NCBI RefSeq assembly: GCF_000812565.1
Contig: NZ_JTAM01000002.1
Location: forward strand, 1 to 64,000
Source of the DNA: Flammeovirga sp. OC4
GTDB lineage: Bacteria > Bacteroidota > Bacteroidia > Cytophagales > Flammeovirgaceae
DNA: 64,000 nt
Direction: 5' to 3'
In this document: one piece after another, positions 8,528-17,210 of the stretch
Layout of the letters: the number at the start of each line of letters is the position of its first letter
Position numbering within the stretch: position 1 is the first letter of the stretch
Notes under the pieces: generated by a model
Databases searched by the model: none
What the model saw: the letters and a program-made list of their open reading frames with translations, nothing else
What the model was told of the DNA's origin: nothing
Translations under genes and position numbers: made by a program

Positions 8528-8564
8528 AGAAACTCACTGTTTTGCAGTGAGTTTCTTTTTTTTT
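8528..8564 (+). terminator. Plus-strand rho-independent terminator
   Basis: Perfect 12-base stem (agaaactcactg / cagtgagtttct), loop ttttg, then nine T. The T run is on the plus strand only, so it does not serve the minus-strand gene that ends beside it. Confidence 0.8.
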
Positions 8565-9420
8565 ATTTCATTTCATCATAAATAAAATCAGTAGGGTTCT
8601 CATATAAAAATGTGAAACCGATTTTATCTTGTATTTTTTGACTATCTACGATTTTGAAAGGCGGTGCAGATGCAGGAGAAATAAATGTAGGTACAATATA
8701 ATTTCCATATTTAGCGGTAGCTTCATAAACAATCCTTTTTGGAGGGTGTTCAGGTGCCACTAAGTTGAAAACCTTATTCCAGCTATTATGATCATTGATT
8801 TCAAGTACTTTCATAATCGCTCTTATAACATCATCTCTAAAAACATAGTTCACTGGAATGTCACCTGTAATTAAATCTTTTTTGCCGTCTACATATTTTG
8901 CAGGGATTCTATCGTATCCCATCAGTCCACCACATCGTAGTATAGTGGCGTCAAGATCAGTATTAATTCTAAGTACTTCCTCTGCTAATATTACAGATCT
9001 AGAACGAGGGCTATCAGATGAAGCTGCATTTTCATTGACAATGGCGTTTACATCTTTATAAACGCTTGTTGAACTTGTATAGATAACTTTATTGACAGGC
9101 AGTTTCTCAATTTCATCTCTGATACCTTTTATTTGTTCTGCATGAAAAGTCATCATTTTATGCTGACTAAACCTTGGTGCCATACAAATAATAACAGCAT
9201 CAGTATCTAATAAATCTATTAAACCATCAGTATCATTGCAGGTAGGATCAAATCGCAGGAAATAGCCTTTCGCTCCTAATTGCTCTATGGTCGCTATTTT
9301 TGATTTAGTTCCAGTACTAGCTTTAACTTCAAAACCATTTTCTATTAATGTGGAAATAAGAGGAAGGCCAAGCCAACCTGCTCCAATGATGCTCACACGC
9401 TTTATTTCGGGGAAACTCAT
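8563..9420 (-). CDS. NAD(P)-binding SDR-family protein (YeeZ-like)
   Basis: An extended-type short-chain dehydrogenase/epimerase fold of 285 residues. The N-terminal Rossmann motif is RVSIIGAGWLGLPL (residues about 8-21). The sequence then follows the YeeZ-like subgroup: AVIICMAPRFS, VIYTSSTSVYKD (the S/Y region normally holding the active Tyr) and ILRCGGLMGYDRIPAKYVDG. The Tyr-x-x-x-Lys pair of classical SDRs is not clearly present: after SVYKD there is no Lys at the right spacing. Catalysis may therefore differ or be absent. The gene is alone on the minus strand and its substrate is unknown. Confidence 0.75.
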   Translation of the reverse strand: MSFPEIKRVSIIGAGWLGLPLISTLIENGFEVKASTGTKSKIATIEQLGAKGYFLRFDPTCNDTDGLIDLLDTDAVIICMAPRFSQHKMMTFHAEQIKGIRDEIEKLPVNKVIYTSSTSVYKDVNAIVNENAASSDSPRSRSVILAEEVLRINTDLDATILRCGGLMGYDRIPAKYVDGKKDLITGDIPVNYVFRDDVIRAIMKVLEINDHNSWNKVFNLVAPEHPPKRIVYEATAKYGNYIVPTFISPASAPPFKIVDSQKIQDKIGFTFLYENPTDFIYDEMK

Positions 9421-9887
9421 AGTTGTTTTTAGTTGAATGTATAAAAAGAGTTTTAAAAAAAGAGTATATTTCTAGTAGACTCTAAATTTATTGACACAAA
9501 AAGTATTGCTAACAGGAAAGATACATATAAGCATGTAAAATTCCACTTTAAAGCAGTACTAATATTTATTGAAATAAAAGTGAATGATTTTTCACATTTA
9601 AGGTGATTTCATTCATAAAGCACCATTAATTTTGTACTCATAATCTTAATTTTTCAAATTAAAATTACATTATAACACAATTAATTCGTGTTAAAGTGTT
9701 GTCTTGTCGATGGTAATCTTTAATTTCAAGTTATCTTTAGAAACAACATCGCTCAATCATGATGAAGAGTTTATCTGGAAGCTTTGCTTTTTTTATTAAA
9801 CAAAAGGTTCCAGAAATGTTCGAATAACTGTATTAATTAGTTTACACTTTAATAAGTTTTCAATACCATTGACTAGCATGAAATAGA
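9421..9887. other. Divergent intergenic region, 467 bases
   Basis: It lies between two divergent genes and should hold both promoters. A TAATTTTG box (TAnnTTTG) occurs near 9628 on the plus strand, about 255 bases before the regulator gene. A small inverted repeat (aacac...gtgtt) lies near 9675. No gene is visible. Confidence 0.3.
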
Positions 9888-11762
9888 ATGAATAACAGAA
9901 CACTACATCTATTTTACCTTCTTTTAATTTTTTTAAATTTTCCAAGCTTCTCTAATGCTGAAAACGGAGAAATGGTTTTTAAAATTATTGAATTACCAGA
10001 GTTTACTCCTGACTCTGCAGACATTTATTTAGCTTCCTCACTAAACCAATGGTCTCCAAATGATGAAAAGTATAAGTTTAAAAGGAGTCATGATGGGTAT
10101 TATTATTTAAAACTCCCCAGAATGGATGAGTCATTTCAGTATAAGTTTACGAGAGGATCTTGGGAATCTGTAGAATCTACTGAAAATGGAGATTTAAAGC
10201 CGAACAGATATTACGATCCGGAAAGTCCATCGATGATTGAAATACAAATTTATTCATGGCAGGACCTTGCAAACCAAATGGAGGAAAGGATACAATTGAT
10301 TGTAACCGAACTTCCAGAAGCTACACCGTATGACGCCAGTTTATTTGTCGTTGGCGATTTTAATAATTGGAAGCCATTGGATCTTGAAAGTAAGATGGTG
10401 AAGCATTCGGATGGGTTTTATTACCTGACTTTGCCCACCGGGTTAAGAAAGTTTGAATACAAGATCACCAGAGGTTCTTGGGAGTCTGTAGAAGGGAGAG
10501 AAAATGGTAGAGCGATTCCCAACCGTGTTTATGATGTAGCTGTAGATGGGTGGAAGAAAACAATCAAAATCCGTTCATGGGAAGACTTGTCAGGTAGTAC
10601 AACTACGCCTTATATGTTTTTACTATTATTAGGTGCATTCCAAGGCTTGTTATTAATTTTCTCAATTTTTGGAATACAAGAAAATAACAGGAGGGCCAAT
10701 GTTGTACTAGCAGTATTGATTTTATTTACCTCTATAGCTTTAATGTCTAGAGTAGCCATGTATTACAGGGATATATTTCAGATGTTTCCAAAGATATATC
10801 TTATCCCGGAAATGCTATTGTTGATCTATGGTCCTTTGTTTTTCATATATATTAAGCAACTCACGGAATCTGAATCAAAGTCAAAAGAAATCTTTGTTCG
10901 TTTGATTCCGTTTGGCATTCAAGTACTTGCATACCTTCCACTTTTTGCACTGTCAAATGATCAATTCGAATACGGTGTTTTAAATAAACATTATGAGGTA
11001 TTCTTCAACACTATTGGTGGTTTGGGGTTGATTTTTAGTGCTTATTATTGGTGGAAATGTAAATGGTTATTAAGGTATCAACATCATCATAGTATGAACA
11101 TTCTTTCAGAAGAGAGAAATATTAATTACCTCAATGGAGTAATGTTGGTATATGCTACTTGCTTGGCGATTTGGAGTTTGATGTATGTTGTAGGTATAGG
11201 AGGGGTATTTTTCGATTATTCACCTCAAAATATCATCAATATGCTTACTGATACGTTATGGTTAATTATTGCATGTATTTCATTTATAATGGGCTATTAT
11301 GCAATGAATCAACCTGAAATATTGAGAGTGGCAGAGGAAGAAGAAATCAAAAGTATTGTTGAAGCTAAAGTAGAGGAGGAAGTGGAAGAGAAAGCACCTC
11401 AAGGTTTGACGGAAGAACAGCTTTTACTGAAAGAAAAATTGGCTCAAGAAATGAATGAGCATAAATTATATACCAATTCAAGGTTGACTTTACCCGAACT
11501 TGCTCATCATCTTAAGACAAGTACGCATGATATTTCTAAGGTCATTAATGACGGATATCAGAAGAACTTTTATGATTTTATAAATGGCTACAGAATTAAT
11601 GCATTTATTGAGGAGGTAAATAAGGATACACATCAAGAATTGACGTATTTAGGGCACGCTTATAATGTGGGCTTTAACTCTAAAACAGCCTTTAATAGAG
11701 CGTTTAAAAAGGAGAAAAAGAAAACACCAACGCAGTTTTTTCAACAATTAGTTTCTCAGTAA
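9888..11762 (+). CDS. Membrane-bound AraC-family regulator with two CBM48/E-set-like modules
   Basis: Unusual modular sensor of 624 residues. After a signal peptide (1-24) come two similar modules of about 95 residues, 27-125 and 135-233. Each has a beta-rich layout with S/FNxW (LNQWSP, FNNWKP), DGYYYLKLP/DGFYYLTLP and the shared KFTRGSWESVE / KITRGSWESVE, resembling the glycogen-binding CBM48/AMPK-beta and CBM20 folds. Seven hydrophobic spans follow (about 242-490), then a charged linker (EEVEEKAPQ) and a C-terminal AraC helix-turn-helix domain (about 525-622, LTLPELAHHLKTSTHDISKVIN and a second helix set). Such 7TM-AraC proteins are known in Bacteroidota; the tandem glycan-binding-like module is what stands out. 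Likely role: sense an oligosaccharide or glycan outside and act on DNA from the membrane. The ligand and targets are inferred. Confidence 0.75.
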   Translation: MNNRTLHLFYLLLIFLNFPSFSNAENGEMVFKIIELPEFTPDSADIYLASSLNQWSPNDEKYKFKRSHDGYYYLKLPRMDESFQYKFTRGSWESVESTENGDLKPNRYYDPESPSMIEIQIYSWQDLANQMEERIQLIVTELPEATPYDASLFVVGDFNNWKPLDLESKMVKHSDGFYYLTLPTGLRKFEYKITRGSWESVEGRENGRAIPNRVYDVAVDGWKKTIKIRSWEDLSGSTTTPYMFLLLLGAFQGLLLIFSIFGIQENNRRANVVLAVLILFTSIALMSRVAMYYRDIFQMFPKIYLIPEMLLLIYGPLFFIYIKQLTESESKSKEIFVRLIPFGIQVLAYLPLFALSNDQFEYGVLNKHYEVFFNTIGGLGLIFSAYYWWKCKWLLRYQHHHSMNILSEERNINYLNGVMLVYATCLAIWSLMYVVGIGGVFFDYSPQNIINMLTDTLWLIIACISFIMGYYAMNQPEILRVAEEEEIKSIVEAKVEEEVEEKAPQGLTEEQLLLKEKLAQEMNEHKLYTNSRLTLPELAHHLKTSTHDISKVINDGYQKNFYDFINGYRINAFIEEVNKDTHQELTYLGHAYNVGFNSKTAFNRAFKKEKKKTPTQFFQQLVSQ

Positions 11763-11909
11763 TTAAATATGCCCTTTAAATAAGTTAATTTATTATAATT
11801 ATTTTATGGTATGTTGTTGATTCTTTGGGAAATATTTAAATCTCAATATTTATACTATTATATTTGTAATTAATCTAAATAAGAATAAGGTTTACAATAT
11901 CTTTTGTAT

Positions 11910-11917
11910 TAATTTTG
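11910..11917 (+). promoter_or_regulatory. -7 promoter box of mrp-nfu
   Basis: TAATTTTG matches the Bacteroidota -7 consensus TAnnTTTG and lies 35 bases before the mrp start. A clear -33 TTTG at the usual spacing was not found. Confidence 0.45.
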
Positions 11918-11951
11918 TGCCAACAAATATCTAATTGAGGAATATAGGAAT

Positions 11952-13055
11952 ATGGCATATACGCAAGATGATATAATTAAGGCCTTATCAACTGTAGAAG
12001 AGCCAGATTTAAAGAAAGATTTAGTTTCTTTAAATATGATTAAGGATGTGGAGGTAGAAGGTAATAAAGTATCTTTTACTGTAGTTTTAACTACACCTGC
12101 TTGTCCATTAAAAGAGTTAATAAGACAGCGTTGTGAAGACGCTATACATAGAGATGTTGCTGAAGATTTGGAGATAACTGTAAATATGACTGCAGAAGTA
12201 ACCTCCCTTCAACAACGCGGACCAGTGTTACCAGGCGTGAAAAACGTAATTGCGGTTTCATCTGGAAAAGGTGGCGTAGGGAAATCTACTGTCACTGCAA
12301 ACCTTGCTTTAGCACTTGCAGAAACAGGAGCAAAAGTAGGTGTAATGGATGCTGATGTATATGGACCTTCAATTCCTACAATGTTCAATTGTGAGAATGC
12401 TCAGCCAGGAGTTGTGCAAAGAGGAGAGAAAAACGTCATTATTCCAATCGAAAAATATGGAGTAAAGCTATTGTCAATTGGTTTCTTAACACCTTCAGAT
12501 AATGCTGTAGTATGGAGAGGACCAATGGCTAGTTCGGCAATTCGTCAGTTCTTCATGGATACAGATTGGGGAGAATTGGACTACTTATTGATTGATTTAC
12601 CTCCAGGTACAGGTGATATTCATTTATCATTAGTACAAACTGCAAAAGTGACAGGTGCTGTCATTGTCTCTACACCACAAAAAGTAGCTTTAGCAGATGC
12701 TGTAAGAGGATACAAAATGTTTGCTTCTAAAGATGTAAATGTTCCTATCCTTGGTGTCGTAGAGAATATGGCTTACTTTACTCCAGCAGAACTACCTGAC
12801 AACAAATATTACCTGTTTGGTCAGGATGGAGCAAAAACATTTGCACGTAGGTATGAGTTACCTTTCCTAGGAGAAGTGCCTTTGGTACAGAGTGTTAGAG
12901 AAGGTGGCGATGATGGAGTGCCGGTTGTAATGGAAGAAGGTAACCCAGCAGGTAAAGCTTTCGTTAGCATTGCAGAGTCTTTAGCAAGAAATGTAGCCAT
13001 TAGAAATGCAGAATTGCCAGAGACAGACCAAGTAGAAATTAAGACTTGGGAATAA
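11952..13055 (+). CDS. Mrp/NBP35-family ATP-binding Fe-S carrier
   Basis: P-loop ATPase that carries iron-sulfur clusters to target proteins. Residues 1-85 form a MIP18/DUF59 domain (VEEPDLKKDLVSLNMI), and residues 95-350 form the Mrp ATPase with the deviant Walker A GKGGVGKST at 105-113, DVYGPSIPTM and DLPPGTGD. The C-terminal CPxC pair found in many Mrp proteins is replaced here by MAYFTPAELPDNKYYLFG, a form I recall in other Bacteroidota. Cluster binding, if it occurs, must use other cysteines such as those in TTPACPL and RQRC. The nfu gene follows after 34 bases, so the pair is probably one operon for Fe-S delivery. Confidence 0.92.
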   Translation: MAYTQDDIIKALSTVEEPDLKKDLVSLNMIKDVEVEGNKVSFTVVLTTPACPLKELIRQRCEDAIHRDVAEDLEITVNMTAEVTSLQQRGPVLPGVKNVIAVSSGKGGVGKSTVTANLALALAETGAKVGVMDADVYGPSIPTMFNCENAQPGVVQRGEKNVIIPIEKYGVKLLSIGFLTPSDNAVVWRGPMASSAIRQFFMDTDWGELDYLLIDLPPGTGDIHLSLVQTAKVTGAVIVSTPQKVALADAVRGYKMFASKDVNVPILGVVENMAYFTPAELPDNKYYLFGQDGAKTFARRYELPFLGEVPLVQSVREGGDDGVPVVMEEGNPAGKAFVSIAESLARNVAIRNAELPETDQVEIKTWE

Positions 13056-13089
13056 TAAAAGATATTAACGCCTTAATAGGATTACATAT

Positions 13090-13341
13090 ATGAGTGAAAC
13101 ATTAATTAATGAAGTAGAAAAAGCCTTAGAAACAATTCGTCCTTATTTGGAGGCGGATGGTGGAAATGCCAAAGTAGTCGAAGTTACTGAAGATGGTGTA
13201 GCTAAAGTGGAGTTGTTGGGAGCTTGTGGTGATTGCCCTATGTCAGCGATGACATTGAAGGCTGGAATAGAGCAGGCCATAATTAATGCAGTACCAGAGG
13301 TGAAAAAAGTTGAGGCCATCAATATGACAGTAGAGTCTTAG
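13090..13341 (+). CDS. NifU C-terminal domain (Nfu) Fe-S scaffold protein
   Basis: Single Nfu domain of 83 residues with the cluster-binding motif CGDCPMSAMTLKAGIE (Cys46 and Cys49). These proteins hold or transfer a 4Fe-4S cluster between two subunits. The ETIRPYLEADGGN start is typical. Together with the mrp gene just upstream it makes a two-gene Fe-S delivery operon, closed by a strong hairpin at 13366. Confidence 0.93.
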   Translation: MSETLINEVEKALETIRPYLEADGGNAKVVEVTEDGVAKVELLGACGDCPMSAMTLKAGIEQAIINAVPEVKKVEAINMTVES

Positions 13342-13365
13342 GACTTCACTGTTTGTAAAATAAGC

Positions 13366-13410
13366 AATAAGCCACTTCGCTTTATACAAGTGAAGTGGCT
13401 TATTGTGTTT
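13366..13410. terminator. Terminator hairpin after nfu
   Basis: Perfect 13-base stem (aataagccacttc / gaagtggcttatt) followed by gtgttt. It sits between the convergent nfu and DUF5916 genes and overlaps the end of the latter. Confidence 0.65.
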
Positions 13411-15976
13411 AAAGCATTCTTTTGACCTGACCATAATCCAAGAAATAACTCAAACGTATAGAAAGCGTATTCAGCTGAGGCTCTTCCCACATTTCCTTCA
13501 TGTTGTCTGAGAAGTTGGTTTCAGAATTGTGAGTGGAAGATTTTAATTCATTTCTCCACATAGCGGTAAGAAAACTACCCGGAAGGAACTCCCAACTGTA
13601 AGAAAGCTCCATGTCAAATGTATTATAATTGGTGTTTTGTGTATGCTCACCGTTTTCATCAAGGTCTGTATAATCTGTGGTTAACAGGTCACCTGTTGTT
13701 GATAAATCAAAAAACTCATCATAATCTACTCTTCTCCAATAATGTCTTAAACGTAGTTTCATGGACATTTTAGGATTGAAATAATATTTAGAAGTAAAAT
13801 TGTTCTCAAACGTTTTGACGTCTCTATTGCCATAAATTACACTTTCCACATCACCATTATCTTCGTGAAGTGTGGTCACATACCCCTTCTCATCCCTCTG
13901 ATTGTTCCAAGATACAGAATGTGTGAGGTCAAAACGATCCGTAGCTCTGTAGGTTTGATTATAAGAAATAAAATTATCCAACTGAGAAAATTCTGGTCTT
14001 GCCCAATAGGATATTCTCACACTTCCCGTATATAAGTTTCTACTGTCTGAATTGATTGTAAAGCCTCCACCATGTGACATGTACTCTTTGAAGTAATAAC
14101 CGTGCTCTCTTGGTCCAAAATAATCATAAGATATTCCAGGATGGATATAACTATCAACGTTCATACTCCAAAAGTTATTAAACAGGAAATAACCATCTGC
14201 CCATACTTTCCTACTTGTGAAAGTTCTAGGATTGTAAAGCCAATTTTCATCATAACCTACTCTCAACCAGTAGCGTTGATAAAATGGTCCCGCTTCAAAT
14301 TGATTATAAGAGGCATTCGAATAAAACCCAATTTTATTTACTGCGGAGTTATACCCCATATCATTAGGGTTGTAAGTGTCTGATTCAATATTTGATGATG
14401 CCCAATAACGCCACTTTCCACTCACTTTACCACCTCCAACATCGATTCTATGTCCTAGTTGAGTATAACCTTTTTGTTGTGTTTGTCCATTTTCACTTTC
14501 TTCTGAAGGAAAAAACTCCTGGCTCAAAGCACCAAAACCTCTGACTCTATACGTATTGGTTCGGTCAAAGAAATTGAAATCGGTTGAAGTAACATTCGAA
14601 GATTTAAATCCTTCTCCTCTATAGACGTTAGCGTTCATCACTCCAATCTTAGAGTTGTTGGGTAATGCTTGTTCTACAGAGATGATATTAAAATTAGTTA
14701 CTGGATCAGCGAGTTCTTCTCTTCTTTCTCCTGTAGTACTATCTTCTATGATGGCAAAGGTTTCATTGGTAATAGAGTTTAAAATACCCACTCCGAGTCC
14801 TTTTTCTGTAATACCCGTCAGTTTTGTATTATTAAGAATAGGAGCATCTGAAGGTTTATAAATAAAGGCTTCATTTTCTCTGAGTACTTCATCGCCAGGA
14901 TTATTATGGTTTTGACCGATCCTTCTGGAGTAAAACTGATCCCATTTATTGAAGATGGTGGTACCTTGGGTGAAAAAATCCCTAAACTCTCCAAATTGCA
15001 CTTCATAGGCAGAGAGGTTCAATACTTGGTTGTCTGCTTGTACTTGAGAGAAATCGGGAATTAAACTTACATCTAAAGTAAAACTTTGACCTAAACCTAC
15101 CTTTATATCTGCTCCACCTGAAAAAGTGTGTGCAAATTGCCCTCCTTGTTGACCAATAGAAACATTACTAATATAAGGTGTAAGCGAGAGTCTAATTGGT
15201 GGATTGACATCGTAGATTCCTCTGAGTGTACCAAATTGATTGACATATCCTGACTTATTGGCATCAACAGCATTCCAATAAGAAGTCTCACCCGAACGAG
15301 CGATGACCCTACCAAAGTTCAATCCCCATATTTGTTCTTTTCCATCGGGCATTCTCAATGCTCTATAGGGGATTTCCATTTCAACAGCCCATCCTTCCTC
15401 ATTGACCTTTACGGCACTTGTCCATATTTCATTCCAGTTGCCATCCCATCCAGATGTGCCTTGAATACGATCACTTTGTACGCCTGATGCACTTACCACA
15501 AATTCATAAGTGTCTTGTTGCGTGTTGTAGGTATCAAAAGAAACAATAAAGAAATCACCACCATTACCGCCTGAGTCTCTTTCTCCCATATTGGTGCGTA
15601 TGGAGTCTGGTGCTGTGTCATAAAGTTGTGCACTTATATAAATGGCGTAATTGTCATAGGCCACTTGGACTTTGGTCTTTTGGGAAGATTTTTGAAGGTT
15701 GTTGGGAGAATTTTGAATAAAATATCCCTCAGAAACATATTTCATTGGAGTGTCTTCAAAGTAAATATAGTTTCTTGTACTGGCCGTAAGCTTATTGATT
15801 TGTAACGGATCTTTCCATACCTGATCATCCAAAATGCCATCTATTTTTGGTGGAGAAGCAGTGGGCCAGGCATGCAAATTTTTTCTACTAATATGTTGTG
15901 CGTTTAATTGCTGAATTGGTAGAATGATAATTACAATTGACAAGCATAAAAAAAGGTTCACGAATTTAGTTGCCAT
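13409..15976 (-). CDS. DUF5916 outer-membrane protein with N-terminal CBM9-like domain
   Basis: Large exported protein of 855 residues. A signal peptide (1-26) is followed by a carbohydrate-binding family 9-like domain (about 35-250) that opens with PPKIDGILDDQVWKD and includes VQVAYDNYAIYISAQLYD and AVEMEIPYRALRM. The rest (about 265-855) is the DUF5916 region, rich in amphipathic beta-strands and aromatic residues (RVGYDENWLYNPRTF, MSMKLRLRHYWRRVDY, LSIRLSYFLDYGQVKRML). The C-terminus ends in strand-like sequence as outer-membrane barrels do. The family is widespread in Bacteroidota, and its role is unknown; envelope or transport functions are guesses. It is transcribed alone. Confidence 0.85.
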   Translation of the reverse strand: MATKFVNLFLCLSIVIIILPIQQLNAQHISRKNLHAWPTASPPKIDGILDDQVWKDPLQINKLTASTRNYIYFEDTPMKYVSEGYFIQNSPNNLQKSSQKTKVQVAYDNYAIYISAQLYDTAPDSIRTNMGERDSGGNGGDFFIVSFDTYNTQQDTYEFVVSASGVQSDRIQGTSGWDGNWNEIWTSAVKVNEEGWAVEMEIPYRALRMPDGKEQIWGLNFGRVIARSGETSYWNAVDANKSGYVNQFGTLRGIYDVNPPIRLSLTPYISNVSIGQQGGQFAHTFSGGADIKVGLGQSFTLDVSLIPDFSQVQADNQVLNLSAYEVQFGEFRDFFTQGTTIFNKWDQFYSRRIGQNHNNPGDEVLRENEAFIYKPSDAPILNNTKLTGITEKGLGVGILNSITNETFAIIEDSTTGERREELADPVTNFNIISVEQALPNNSKIGVMNANVYRGEGFKSSNVTSTDFNFFDRTNTYRVRGFGALSQEFFPSEESENGQTQQKGYTQLGHRIDVGGGKVSGKWRYWASSNIESDTYNPNDMGYNSAVNKIGFYSNASYNQFEAGPFYQRYWLRVGYDENWLYNPRTFTSRKVWADGYFLFNNFWSMNVDSYIHPGISYDYFGPREHGYYFKEYMSHGGGFTINSDSRNLYTGSVRISYWARPEFSQLDNFISYNQTYRATDRFDLTHSVSWNNQRDEKGYVTTLHEDNGDVESVIYGNRDVKTFENNFTSKYYFNPKMSMKLRLRHYWRRVDYDEFFDLSTTGDLLTTDYTDLDENGEHTQNTNYNTFDMELSYSWEFLPGSFLTAMWRNELKSSTHNSETNFSDNMKEMWEEPQLNTLSIRLSYFLDYGQVKRML

Positions 15977-16133
15977 GCTAGTTAATAAGTTGTGCGTTTG
16001 ATTGTAGGGTAATAATTCAAAGATATATTACGATACTAAAGATGATTGCGAATTGATTTTGTTTTAATATAGTTGTTGCGAAGTTTCATTTCTTCCATTT
16101 GAAGGTATAAAAAAAAGGCCACAATATATTGAA

Positions 16134-16521
16134 GTACTAATACATTGTATAAACTAAATTAACTTCTAATCGATCTTTCTACTAGCTTTTATAGGGTCTG
16201 CTTTCAAGTTCTCTTCTACTTCATTTTTTTTGTATTGAAACAAGAACAAAACAATCAAGGCTTAGAAGTCAAAAGCTAAATTCCATTTCTATCGCCTAAA
16301 TGATTTTAAGCTCGTTAAATCTCAAACAAGAAAATCATTTTTAACGACTCACTTCATGAAATTTTCAAGTCCGTGGTAGAACTACCAAACTAAAAGAGTA
16401 GTAAATCCACTGGTACGAATGTTAAACGATAGCGTGATTCGTGTCCTACAAATCAGCAGAAATTTCCCGATTTCTAAATACTATAAATATTTGAAAACTT
16501 AGTTTATGATGTATTAATTAC
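16134..16521. repeat. Complete copy of the dispersed MITE-like repeat (copy B)
   Basis: About 388 bases bounded by imperfect inverted repeats that look like the IS630 ends at 151 and 1362: gtactaatacattgtat plus aaactaaatta on the left and ttagtttatgatgtatt on the right. The inside matches 1363-1600 (left part) and 1-150 (right part), and 49921-50245. No coding capacity is visible. It is therefore best read as a non-autonomous element that IS630 transposase could mobilise. The rest of the 15977-16742 gap shows no gene. Confidence 0.65.
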
Positions 16522-16742
16522 AATTTCAGTATTATATCATCAGCATTCAATAGTTATTAATATTACTTAAGGAAAGGGAGTGTATACTTCGTTCTTTTAT
16601 GATTTTTTGCATTTTGTTTTAAATATTAATCAAGATCTAAAACTTTTAAGTCAAACCTAAAAAATAGGTGTTATTTTTCTACTAAAGTTTACACGTTGTA
16701 ATAAGCTTTCTTACTAAACGGGATAATGAAATATAAAAGCAA

Positions 16743-17210
16743 ATGAAGATGCCTGATAGAATTATGGTTAAATATTATGTATTACTATTAGTGGTTGTTT
16801 TTTTATTAGGGGGGACTTTAATATCATGCACTAATAATGAATTAGAAATTCAATCTATTGATGTCTATGCTATAAAGTGGTATACTTTTACTGAATATTC
16901 ATATGATAGTGAAATTATTATTAATCATAGAAAGAAGAAACATTTTAAAATCGAGAATAAAAAGGATTTAAATTTAATAAGTAAAAGGTTATCAAAGCTA
17001 AAACCATTAGAAGGCTATGATGATCTTGATGTACGGATGGTATGTCATATTAATTATTCTGATGGTTCAAAAGATGAATTGTGTTTTGGAACTACCATTG
17101 TTTCAAAGTATAAGGGAGCTATTTATGAGAAAGATACTATTTTAATTAATACTATTGAAAAGTATTCAACTGTTGATAATAGTATTCGTAAAAGATCAAG
17201 AAAAAAATGA
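16743..17210 (+). CDS. Hypothetical lipoprotein, first gene of the Rhs-metzincin operon
   Basis: A 155-residue protein that I do not recognise. The N-terminus is a lipoprotein signal with lipobox LISC (Cys at about residue 29). An internal ATG at 16764 would give a more compact signal (MVKYYVLLLVVVFLLGG) and may be the real start. The mature part is small, rich in Lys, Ile and Tyr, and ends in a basic tail (IRKRSRKK). The TGA stop overlaps the ATG of the next gene (ATGA), so the two are translationally coupled. Possible roles are an accessory or protective protein for the protease encoded next; this rests only on position. Confidence 0.6.
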   Translation: MKMPDRIMVKYYVLLLVVVFLLGGTLISCTNNELEIQSIDVYAIKWYTFTEYSYDSEIIINHRKKKHFKIENKKDLNLISKRLSKLKPLEGYDDLDVRMVCHINYSDGSKDELCFGTTIVSKYKGAIYEKDTILINTIEKYSTVDNSIRKRSRKK

